Positions 41,823 to 49,386 of a stretch of 49,386 nucleotides of DNA are shown here, one piece after another (within the stretch, counting starts at the first letter, position 1; each line of letters opens with the position of its first letter). The position numbers were made by a program, and so were the translations under genes. Below the pieces are notes generated by a model. The model made no database searches and was not told where the DNA came from. It saw only the letters and a program-made list of their open reading frames with translations. Where the stretch lies: positions 1-49,386 of the forward strand of contig JAGAPH010000032.1 of the NCBI GenBank assembly GCA_017623375.1. The letters are read 5' to 3'. This DNA comes from Clostridia bacterium. Lineage in GTDB: Bacteria; Bacillota; Clostridia; Oscillospirales; CAG-272.

Positions 41823-44800
41823 ATGTACACAGCTATAAAGGACTATTGTTCTAACGGAATTGAAAATGGGCTTTTGTTGCTTGATATGCCTACGGGTTTT
41901 GGAAAAACCTATAATGTGTTGAAATACATATACGAGGCATCTATGGAAGAAGCAAATGCTGAGCGCAAATTCTTCTTTGTAACAACCTTGAAAAAGAATC
42001 TTCCAAAAGAAGATTTGGAGAAGCAGTTCAAAGCAGATGGTCGTTTAGCCGAGTTTAAAGAAAAATTTTTGTTTATTGATTCTAATTGGGAATGTGTTGT
42101 TCAAAATTTGTCCTTAGATTTGGAAAACAAAATTCCTCATGAACTTAGAAAAACTGATGAATTTAGAGCTATGAAGAACGACGTTCGATTTTTGAGAGAA
42201 TCTCAAAAGAATGCCGATAAAAAAGGGCTACGACCTTATGCTGAAAGCATCAGAGAAAATCTTAGGGGAAAGACAGAACCTGCATTTAGGCGATATGTGC
42301 AGGCGATTTTGGCACGCGAATTCAAAACTGTAAAAGATCGAATTTACGCGATAAAGACGGACGAAAAATGGCAGTGGTTGGGTGAGTTGTATCCGGCTGT
42401 ATTTACGAGCGACAAGCAAATTATATTCATGAGCATGGATAAATTTCTTGCGAGAAATGCCACGATCGTAGAACCGTCGTATATGTTTTATAACTCGAAA
42501 ATAATTGATAACGCAGTTATATTTATCGATGAGTTCGATGCCACAAAAGAAACGATATTGAAAAATATTATTTCCAACGGACTGAGAGAGAAAATCGATT
42601 ACATAGAGCTGTTTAACGACATCTATTCTGTATTGCACACTATCGAGTTTCCGAAAGCAATGACCGCACCGTCTAAAAAATGGACAGAGCGTCAGGCTAC
42701 AAACAATTATAAACACTCAAACCTTCAGTTTATCGTTGACAACATACGAGAAAAAGCTGATGCTATTCATAGTCAGTATTCGTTGCAATTCAGTCATAAG
42801 ACGGTAAGCAACGAAGATGCTGAATCGCGAAATTTTTTGTTTCAAGACCATCAGTTCCATGCAATTTTGGACGGAAACAAGTCCTACATTACAACTGTCA
42901 GCGACTCGGCCGAGAGAATAAATGCGATACAGTTTTCTTCCGAGAAACCAAGTAGCGAGGATGGAAATATCCAAGTGATGCTCGGCAAACTGAGAGGATT
43001 TATTAAATATTTTTCAGGCGGCATAAATATGCTTGCATATAACTATATGCAGTGCAGAGAAGAACGAAGAAAACCAGGAGAAGATGAGTTTTCGTTGGAA
43101 TCCGCAATTCGTTCAATTTTGGCTGAATTCCGTTTGAGTGACAAGCATATTGACTATATAACTTCACAAATTCTTATTTCTTCGCACAAGCCGAAGGGCG
43201 ATATAGAAAATGCGGATTTTGATTTGTCGTTTTATGAAAACGGATTCCGTTATTATGCGTTTGAAGATGATTATGCACATGATATGCAATCAAAAATCAT
43301 GATGTATTCTTTTCAAGTGACGCCTGAAAAAATCCTTTTGAGATTTTGTGAAAAGGCTAAGGTAATAGGAATATCTGCTACAGCATCTGTTCCAACTGTT
43401 GTCGGAAACTTCGATCATAAGTATCTGAAAGCAAAGATGCAGACCAAGTATAATGTCGTAAGGGAATCCGATAGAGGCAGACTTAGAACTGAATTTGAAA
43501 AATCGATCTCCGGATATAAAGATGTTGAGGTTGATGTTCAACTTTTGGGAGAAGTCTATCACGAAAAAATATGGGAAGGCGTTTTCAACGACACTGAGCT
43601 TGCACAACATATTTTTGATAAAGTAGAGAGAGCACTGAGCCAAGAAAAGAATAGTTACAACAAAGAAAGATATTTTAGAATTGCTATGGCGTATAAGCAA
43701 TTTGTGTGCCATGACGACATTCAGTCTTTTCTGTGTGTGTTAACCAAGCACCCTCGTCCGGGTGATATGTATCTGGATATGGATATGCTGTATGAAATAT
43801 TCAAGTTTATCCATAAAGAGAGAGGACAGAAGTTTGACAAAAATACCGTTTGCTTGTTAGATGGCGAAGAATTTGACATAAATAAAGAGCAAATCATTGA
43901 TAGGTTGCAACAGGGTGAAAAGCTGTTTGTAATTTCTGTGTATCAGACCATAGGAGCAGGACAAAATCTGCAGTATGGTATCCCTCAAAATTTAATAGGT
44001 CATTTGGTAAGTAGCAATGATCGAGAATCGAGATGCGAAAAAGATTTTGATGCGATCTATTTGGACAAGCCTACGAATATCTTTGTGAATTTAAATGAAA
44101 ATCTTTCAGATGAGGATTTCGTAAAGTACCTTTATTATGTGGAATTTTTGCAAGAGTGGGCTGAGCTTTCGGCACAAGAAACAAAAAAACATGTAAAAAA
44201 GGCATTTAAGACTTTTTTGACAGGACAATTTTATCGGGATGACTCAAAATCGGTTTACGATACTAAAAGTGTGGTTTTAATGTCTACTCGTACTATAATT
44301 CAGGCAATTGGTCGTATTTGTAGAACAAATCAAAAGAGAAAAACAGTGTATGTTTTTGCGGACTATCGTATTTCCGAAAGCATTGATTTTGACATCGATG
44401 ATGGAAACAGACTTTTGAATCCCGAGTTTAGAGCTTTGCTTACTCATATTGAAGAACATAGAAAAGCTTACGCAGGTGGGGATTTTGCTGATGAGGCATC
44501 GTTATTGTCTGTTCGCGTAAACAAGATGATCAATAACATTTTGCGCGAAGATTGGACGGAGTCTCGTATGGTGCAGTGGAAGATGCTCAGGGAGTATACG
44601 TTGCAGCATCCAACACTGTCCTCGTTGGAAGAAAGCCGCAGCTTTATGGCACACAATACGTATGTAAGATTACCAAAACCAATGAACACAATTTATTATA
44701 ATCAGGAGTCGGATTATAATAAAGTTCTTGTTAGTTTCGGAAAAACAAAAGAGTACCCATACGAGGTTTCATCGTCTGCAGCCAAGCTGGATCTTTTGAT

Positions 44801-45299
44801 GAAAAATCAAAGCCTTCGAAATTTCTTCGAGCGCAAGGGCTGGGCAACGACATTCGATTATAATGATTTTATTCTTTCTCCGCCGTTGTTTAACAACATT
44901 TACAAGGGTGCTTTGGGAGAGATGACCGGAAGATTTTTGCTTTGGAGGCATTTAGGACTGAATTTGACAGAAATCGAAGATCCCGAAGTGTTTGAATTGT
45001 TCGACTATAAGATTGAAAATACTGGTATTTTCATTGACTTTAAGAATTGGCATGAGAGAACGCTATTTGGTAATGAGGAAATGTTCAAGAAAATCAAGTC
45101 GAAAGCTGATACTTGTAATGCAAAATGCATTATTGTAATTAATGTAGTGTCTGAGCAATTTGTCGAACCGATTAGGTCGAGTTATGGAGATATAACAGTT
45201 GTACAAATTCCTTCGTTGATAGATTCAAACAATCCTAACCAACCCATTCATAAAGCATTTGATATGATAAAGAGGTGTATAAATGAATTCTCCGATTAG
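41823..45299 (+). CDS. SF2 helicase with C-terminal PD-(D/E)XK nuclease, DdmD-like
   Basis: A 1158-residue protein. The N-terminal part holds helicase motifs: Walker A DMPTGFGKT (21-29, Lys28), Walker B VIFIDEFDA (Asp236, Glu237), motif III ISATAS (517-522) and motif VI QAIGRICR (827-834). A long insertion between motifs II and III is typical of DinG/XPD-like or DdmD-like proteins. The C-terminus has a restriction-type fold: Glu1033 (GALGEMTG), Asp1061 (LFDY) and Asp1072-x-Lys1074 (FIDFKNW). Its 3' end overlaps the next gene by 17 bases. Size, domain order and partner match DdmD, the helicase-nuclease that degrades plasmid DNA recognised by DdmE. Confidence 0.8.
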   Translation: MYTAIKDYCSNGIENGLLLLDMPTGFGKTYNVLKYIYEASMEEANAERKFFFVTTLKKNLPKEDLEKQFKADGRLAEFKEKFLFIDSNWECVVQNLSLDLENKIPHELRKTDEFRAMKNDVRFLRESQKNADKKGLRPYAESIRENLRGKTEPAFRRYVQAILAREFKTVKDRIYAIKTDEKWQWLGELYPAVFTSDKQIIFMSMDKFLARNATIVEPSYMFYNSKIIDNAVIFIDEFDATKETILKNIISNGLREKIDYIELFNDIYSVLHTIEFPKAMTAPSKKWTERQATNNYKHSNLQFIVDNIREKADAIHSQYSLQFSHKTVSNEDAESRNFLFQDHQFHAILDGNKSYITTVSDSAERINAIQFSSEKPSSEDGNIQVMLGKLRGFIKYFSGGINMLAYNYMQCREERRKPGEDEFSLESAIRSILAEFRLSDKHIDYITSQILISSHKPKGDIENADFDLSFYENGFRYYAFEDDYAHDMQSKIMMYSFQVTPEKILLRFCEKAKVIGISATASVPTVVGNFDHKYLKAKMQTKYNVVRESDRGRLRTEFEKSISGYKDVEVDVQLLGEVYHEKIWEGVFNDTELAQHIFDKVERALSQEKNSYNKERYFRIAMAYKQFVCHDDIQSFLCVLTKHPRPGDMYLDMDMLYEIFKFIHKERGQKFDKNTVCLLDGEEFDINKEQIIDRLQQGEKLFVISVYQTIGAGQNLQYGIPQNLIGHLVSSNDRESRCEKDFDAIYLDKPTNIFVNLNENLSDEDFVKYLYYVEFLQEWAELSAQETKKHVKKAFKTFLTGQFYRDDSKSVYDTKSVVLMSTRTIIQAIGRICRTNQKRKTVYVFADYRISESIDFDIDDGNRLLNPEFRALLTHIEEHRKAYAGGDFADEASLLSVRVNKMINNILREDWTESRMVQWKMLREYTLQHPTLSSLEESRSFMAHNTYVRLPKPMNTIYYNQESDYNKVLVSFGKTKEYPYEVSSSAAKLDLLMKNQSLRNFFERKGWATTFDYNDFILSPPLFNNIYKGALGEMTGRFLLWRHLGLNLTEIEDPEVFELFDYKIENTGIFIDFKNWHERTLFGNEEMFKKIKSKADTCNAKCIIVINVVSEQFVEPIRSSYGDITVVQIPSLIDSNNPNQPIHKAFDMIKRCINEFSD

Positions 45300-47088
45300 A
45301 ACAAATCAAGTCATTTTTAAAGTAAATATATCGGCTTTCAATGATAAGTATGATGTCTTTCGTGTAAAAACTGACGATAAGTATTTCAAGCATGGAGCAT
45401 ATATAATCGATGCACCTTTTTTGAATAATTCGGTTCGCTCGGTCTTGTTTGAAAGGGGAAACACTTTCCTTGTTCTGATGGATCGTAACGATGGCAATTT
45501 TGATGCATTGAAGCGAACCTTTGATTCACACGAGGAAGGTGATAAAATTACGTTCTCAAAAGAGGACGTATCCTTGCTTAAAGAAAGTGAAATTCTTCAG
45601 CTTTTGTTGAATAGTATGAGCAGCCAAAAATCCGAGTTTTTGAAATGTAACAATCTTACAGGCCACTTTTATTGTTTCCATAACGAGTGGTTGCGTCATG
45701 ATAAAAAATCCGAGAAAAATATCATTTGGCAAGTTCCGTGTTTGGAATTGCGTATTACTCAAGACATGAAGCTTTGTATGTCTATGCATACCTTTACATC
45801 TGAGCTACTCAGAAAGAAAATAACGTTTGGTGCCAGAAAGTTCGAGGAGTATCCCAAGTATGTATTTTCTCGAAAGAGTACGTTAAGAAGAAAGCTGAAA
45901 GAAGATGATGAGCCCGCCTTTATCATGCGTCAGCTTGACGGTAAGAAAATAGATATTCCGTTTATTGATCTTCAGGACATAAGAAAATATCGTAAAAGTA
46001 AAGTAGGTATGCTTGCTACTGTCATATCTAATTTTAATATGGAATTCGCAGGACTTGCATCCATTGAATTTGACACAATCAAAGAATATACCGCACTTGA
46101 TTATTCGAGAAGAGCTCAAAAGGAAAATCTGAAAGCAATCCAAGAGATGCTTTCCGTGCAAAGCATTAAAATAGTTGATCAGATAGGTGACGAGTACTCA
46201 GATAGATTTTGTCATGAGGTAGCCGAAAAGCTTCTTGAAAAATATAGCGTAAAAGCCACAGTTGGAAAACGTGTGTCCAAGGGGGCTTTGAATATATGCG
46301 TTATTCACAATGCGGCATATTATGAGGATATAGAAGATCCCTACAAGGAAAAGCATGAAGGTGTAGCTGTTCAGCACATAACATTTGAGGATTTTTCCGG
46401 AAAGAGCGAGTTTGCAATCTCTACAATCGTTCATGAACTACTTATCAAAAAAGATATTTTAAGCGGTCAAATAACATTGTTCGATTGGAATGCACTTGGC
46501 TATCAAGAGGAATTTTGCTTTGGATGCGCAAAGTGTGATAATGGTGTAAATAGGTATTTCTTTATGAATATCAAGCCTGATGGAAGCTTTACTTTTACAG
46601 AATCCAAGTTGGACTTTTTCAATATGGATCAGTACCATGAGTGTGTGGAGATTTTTGAGAACGCTAAGGCAAAATCTGAAGATATCCAAGGCGTTTTGAA
46701 AAATTCCAACGGCAAAATTAATATCATAAAGGGAACTGACTGGATAACTCTTCCGGAACTGTTTGCAATAGATGCAGAGCTCTTGGAAGGAAACAATAAA
46801 CTGCGCGGTAGAAGCAAACGTGATGAACTTTTGACTTCGTGCTTGGATATCAAGTGCTTTGAGCAGAGTGGAGATACATACTACTTCGTAGGTGAAATAG
46901 GAGAGGGAATGCGTAATAGCATTAGTCATTCAACCAATATTCGACGGATTGTCAAATATAAGGATGCTCCCGACTTTTTTGAACAATTGTTACCACTTAT
47001 GAGCGTTTCGTTTGTTAAGAATGGGCAACTAACGGTTATTCCATTCCCATACAAGTATTTAAGAGAATATATTAAGACGGTGAAATAA
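45283..47088 (+). CDS. Putative short prokaryotic Argonaute-like protein, DdmE-like
   Basis: A 601-residue protein overlapping the helicase-nuclease gene by 17 bases. The C-terminal half reads like a PIWI lobe. NICVIHNAAYYEDIEDPY (337-354) and VAVQHITFEDF (361-371) are followed by a helix (HELLIKKDI). The very end, GEGMRNSISHSTNIRRI to TVIPFPYKYLREYI, resembles the PIWI terminus that usually carries a P-x-P and YA segment. No DEDX catalytic tetrad is apparent, as in inactive guides such as DdmE. This rests on pattern and partnership, not on a search; PIWI-RE or an unrelated fold remains possible. Confidence 0.6.
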   Translation: MNSPIRTNQVIFKVNISAFNDKYDVFRVKTDDKYFKHGAYIIDAPFLNNSVRSVLFERGNTFLVLMDRNDGNFDALKRTFDSHEEGDKITFSKEDVSLLKESEILQLLLNSMSSQKSEFLKCNNLTGHFYCFHNEWLRHDKKSEKNIIWQVPCLELRITQDMKLCMSMHTFTSELLRKKITFGARKFEEYPKYVFSRKSTLRRKLKEDDEPAFIMRQLDGKKIDIPFIDLQDIRKYRKSKVGMLATVISNFNMEFAGLASIEFDTIKEYTALDYSRRAQKENLKAIQEMLSVQSIKIVDQIGDEYSDRFCHEVAEKLLEKYSVKATVGKRVSKGALNICVIHNAAYYEDIEDPYKEKHEGVAVQHITFEDFSGKSEFAISTIVHELLIKKDILSGQITLFDWNALGYQEEFCFGCAKCDNGVNRYFFMNIKPDGSFTFTESKLDFFNMDQYHECVEIFENAKAKSEDIQGVLKNSNGKINIIKGTDWITLPELFAIDAELLEGNNKLRGRSKRDELLTSCLDIKCFEQSGDTYYFVGEIGEGMRNSISHSTNIRRIVKYKDAPDFFEQLLPLMSVSFVKNGQLTVIPFPYKYLREYIKTVK

Positions 47089-47113
47089 AATTACAAGAAA
47101 TGGGGTGAGGCAT

Positions 47114-48643
47114 ATGAAACCACAGTATTTACCTTCTGTTTGCCAAACACATGTAGCGCATTACGAAGGGAAAATAAAGATAGAAAAATCAAAATTACTT
47201 TTGAAAAAGAACGAGGTTGTATCTTTGAGAAAGTTTTGCGATTTGATATCTGCCGATATGCCAGCTCCATTCCGGATTCTTGATGGATATTATGTAGGTT
47301 TCTCAATACCTCAGATAGCTAACGAGTTTGATTTGCTTCGATTCGGAACAGACTATATTGTTAATATTGAGCTAAAAAGCAAGCTCTCTGAAGAAAGCAA
47401 AATTGATACTATTATCACTCAAATGCATAAACAGCATTATTATCTTAAATTCCTTGAAAAGCCGTTAAAGATATATACGTATATTGAGGATGACGGAATC
47501 TATTGTTACGATGCTGAAAATAATTCTGTGGAGAGCATCGACCCCCAACGTTTAGTTGATGTGCTTGTAAGTCAAAATGTAGATTTCGACTTAGATCCGG
47601 ACAAGCTTTTCAAGCCTTCTAACTATCTCGTTTCTCCTTTCAATAAGGTGGATCGTTTTATGTCCGGTGAGTATTTTCTCACTACGGATCAGGCAAAGAA
47701 AAAGAAGGAGATATTAGACTCGATAGATAACAATGAGTATTTGTTCTTCTGCATATCTGCCGATGCAGGTACAGGAAAAACATTGCTTACATACGACATT
47801 GCGAAAACATATCAAGAATGCGGTAAAAAAGTTTTGGTTTTACATTGTGCTAACTTAAACGAGGGACAGTATAGACTAACTTATGACTATCATTGGAATA
47901 TAAAATCAGCAAGTTCTTTAAGATGTTCTGATATAAGTCATGTTGTAAAGGAGCCCGATTTAATTGTCGTTGACGAAGCTCATCGAATATGGAAAAGCCA
48001 ACTTGAAGACTTGGTAACATATGCTAATGAAAAAGGTATCAGTATATTATTTTCGTATGATCCCAAACAGTATTTACGGGATGATGAAACAAAGGAAATC
48101 CATTCATTTCTTATAGAAAATTATCCCGAAAAAGTGGCTGAATTGCGTAGGCTTACAACAAAAATAAGAACGAATAAACGTATGGCATCATTTATACATA
48201 ATATGATGGCCATAGGTAGCAGCCAAGATAACTTAAATTACGATAATATTACAATTGAGTATTTTTCAAAAGTGAAAGATGCGCAAGATTATTTGAATTA
48301 CTTGGATGCTACAGGAAAATGGAAGGCAATAACATTTACTCCGTCACAATATTCCTCTGGATCGGTTAATTCGCTATCCTGCTTGTGTGACGAAAAAGCA
48401 CATGGAGTTATTGGGCAAGAATTTGATAGAGTAGTTTTTGCGATGGATTCAAATTTCAGATATAGTGATAAGAATCGATTGTCAAGTATTTTAAGTAATT
48501 ATTACAGTTTGAAAGGAATGCTATACCAAATTGTAACAAGAGCAGTTGAAGAACTGAAAATTATTGTTATAAACAATCCAGAACTATATCAAAAGTTAAT
48601 ATCGATTAAATATATGGGTGAGCAACCCTTAGTTAAAGAATAG
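47114..48643 (+). CDS. PD-(D/E)XK nuclease fused to SF1-type helicase (DUF2075-like)
   Basis: A 509-residue protein. The N-terminal nuclease-like domain has Asp73 (NEFDLLRFG) and Glu86-x-Lys88 (NIELKSK), the NERD/restriction pattern. The P-loop domain follows with Walker A ADAGTGKT (216-223, Lys222) and Walker B LIVVDEAH (283-290), and a C-terminal helicase part GQEFDRVVFAMD and YQIVTRAVEELKIIVIN. ATG 47114 is preferred (GGGGTGAGG just before it) over GTG 47105. It follows the DdmE-like gene by 25 bases and is the last operon gene. It has the same domain order as the broken DUF2075 gene but is only distantly similar. Confidence 0.78.
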   Translation: MKPQYLPSVCQTHVAHYEGKIKIEKSKLLLKKNEVVSLRKFCDLISADMPAPFRILDGYYVGFSIPQIANEFDLLRFGTDYIVNIELKSKLSEESKIDTIITQMHKQHYYLKFLEKPLKIYTYIEDDGIYCYDAENNSVESIDPQRLVDVLVSQNVDFDLDPDKLFKPSNYLVSPFNKVDRFMSGEYFLTTDQAKKKKEILDSIDNNEYLFFCISADAGTGKTLLTYDIAKTYQECGKKVLVLHCANLNEGQYRLTYDYHWNIKSASSLRCSDISHVVKEPDLIVVDEAHRIWKSQLEDLVTYANEKGISILFSYDPKQYLRDDETKEIHSFLIENYPEKVAELRRLTTKIRTNKRMASFIHNMMAIGSSQDNLNYDNITIEYFSKVKDAQDYLNYLDATGKWKAITFTPSQYSSGSVNSLSCLCDEKAHGVIGQEFDRVVFAMDSNFRYSDKNRLSSILSNYYSLKGMLYQIVTRAVEELKIIVINNPELYQKLISIKYMGEQPLVKE

Positions 48644-48651
48644 GCAAAAAC

Positions 48652-49038
48652 ATGAAAACTATAGAAAAAAGCTATTCAAAAGAAAGTTTTGAACGTTGGG
48701 GCGACACCTCAGCGTATCGCGAGCTTGAACAGAAAACAAAAAACTACACAAAAGAAAAGTGGTCAGAAGCAAATGACGGCGTAATGGCGATATTTGCTGA
48801 CTTCGCTGTGTGCAAGGAGAGTGACGCAGAGGCTGATTCCAACGAAGCACAGGCGCTTGTTGCCAAGCTTCAGACACACATCACCGACAATTACTACACT
48901 TGCACAGATGAGATTCTTGCAGGTCTTGGCAAGATGTATGTCGCTGACGAGCGATTCAAGGAGAACATCGACAAGTGCGGAGAGGGAACAGCCGAGTTCG
49001 TATCGGATGCGATTACCGCTTACACAAAGAAAATATGA
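48652..49038 (+). CDS. Orphan TipAS antibiotic-binding domain
   Basis: A 128-residue, mostly helical protein equal to the C-terminal effector domain of MerR-type TipA regulators, which bind thiopeptides: RWGDTSAYRELEQKTKNYTK, then NYYTCTDEILAGLGKMYVAD and EGTAEFVSDAI. The N-terminal MerR helix-turn-helix is missing; the first ten codons look like island sequence. Composition returns to that of the chromosome within this gene. It overlaps the radical SAM gene by 4 bases. It could be a truncated tipA remnant or a genuine stand-alone drug-binding protein. Confidence 0.82.
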   Translation: MKTIEKSYSKESFERWGDTSAYRELEQKTKNYTKEKWSEANDGVMAIFADFAVCKESDAEADSNEAQALVAKLQTHITDNYYTCTDEILAGLGKMYVADERFKENIDKCGEGTAEFVSDAITAYTKKI

Positions 49039-49386
49039 ATCACTACCTCAAAAATTTAAACAAGATTGAGTTCATCGTGACCTACGCCTGCACGGGGCGG
49101 TGCAAGCACTGTTCCGAGGGCGATCACACGTCTTGCGGTGAGCGGATCGATCCGCAAATCGCCGCAAATGCGGTGCGTAAGATCACGGCGGAGTACGATA
49201 TCAAAACCGTCATGACATTTGGCGGTGAACCGCTTTTATATGTAGACGCGGTCTGTGCGATCATGACGGCAGCCAAAGAACTGAATATTCCCAAACGCCA
49301 AGTCATAACAAACGGCTATTTTTCAAAGAAAGCCGATAAAATCCGTGAGGTCGCAGAACGACTTGCCGCGTGTGGCGTGAACGATC
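49035..49386 (+). CDS. Radical SAM protein, 5' part only
   Basis: An open frame of 117 codons runs off the window end. It shows TYACTGRCKHCSEGD with the cluster-binding Cys19, Cys23 and Cys26 (C-x3-C-x2-C), then MTFGGEPLLY (the GGEP SAM-binding motif) and VITNGYFSKK. This resembles SPASM/peptide-modifying or activating-type radical SAM enzymes. The start ATG overlaps the TipAS stop (ATGA), which implies a joint function. The substrate is unknown. Confidence 0.85.
   Translation, partial: MNHYLKNLNKIEFIVTYACTGRCKHCSEGDHTSCGERIDPQIAANAVRKITAEYDIKTVMTFGGEPLLYVDAVCAIMTAAKELNIPKRQVITNGYFSKKADKIREVAERLAACGVND

Noticed and set aside
41823-45299. Type III restriction enzyme Res subunit
   Set aside because: Helicase plus nuclease is similar, but no methyltransferase (Mod) gene is nearby and the partner protein has no methylase motifs.

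Overview
The window reads as a chromosomal segment of a Gram-positive, endospore-forming bacterium of the Bacillota, most likely class Clostridia. The reasons are a dcw-type division cluster (ftsW-murG-ftsQ), the forespore operon spoIIAA-spoIIAB-sigF, an L10-type ribosomal-protein leader, flotillin/NfeD, UPF0316 and DUF1836 proteins, strong AGGAGG ribosome binding sites, and many sigma-A promoters of the form TTGACA-N17-TATAAT. I cannot name the genus.

Layout. 1-3.5 kb: cell-wall and division genes. 3.6-6.4 kb: pyruvate kinase, then rplJ-rplL on the minus strand behind a promoter, an L10 leader and an attenuator. 6.4-6.9 kb: a long imperfect palindrome. 6.9-9.6 kb: a glycosyltransferase and the spoIIA operon. 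9.6-13.4 kb: a REP-associated transposase carrying two inverted copies of a REP-like hairpin, an IbrB/IbrA-like pair translationally coupled to rsmA, and tRNA-Thr(CGU). 13.5-19.7 kb: a DUF1836 regulator, a flotillin/NfeD membrane module, UPF0316, thioredoxin/thioredoxin reductase and ferritin. 19.7-25.9 kb: one transcription unit with a secreted transglutaminase-like protein, a DltA-like adenylating enzyme, a carrier protein, an MBOAT acyltransferase, an SGNH-like protein with Cys in the nucleophile position, and a lipoprotein. 25.9-35.9 kb: typA, an AT-rich DUF1919 gene, HAD phosphatase-rimO-pgsA, and an AraC regulator sharing a fully symmetric promoter with a YgjV/six-hairpin-glycosidase-like operon.

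From about 35.9 to 48.65 kb lies an accessory island, visibly richer in A/T. It holds an XRE/HipA-like pair, a tyrosine recombinase, and a six-gene operon: a second XRE regulator, a DUF2075 nuclease-helicase broken by a 4-bp duplication, a Nudix hydrolase, a 1158-residue SF2 helicase with a C-terminal PD-(D/E)XK nuclease, a 601-residue protein that looks like a catalytically inactive short Argonaute, and a second nuclease-SF1 helicase. The helicase-nuclease/Argonaute-like pair has the architecture and gene order of the DdmD-DdmE plasmid-elimination system. It sits in an unusual setting with two further nuclease-helicases and a Nudix enzyme. The island ends against an orphan TipAS domain that overlaps a radical SAM gene running off the window.

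Three copies of a dispersed repeat share two kinds of terminus but have unrelated palindromic interiors (near 0.1, 6.6 and 17.0 kb). All family calls are from motif recognition by eye; no searches were run.
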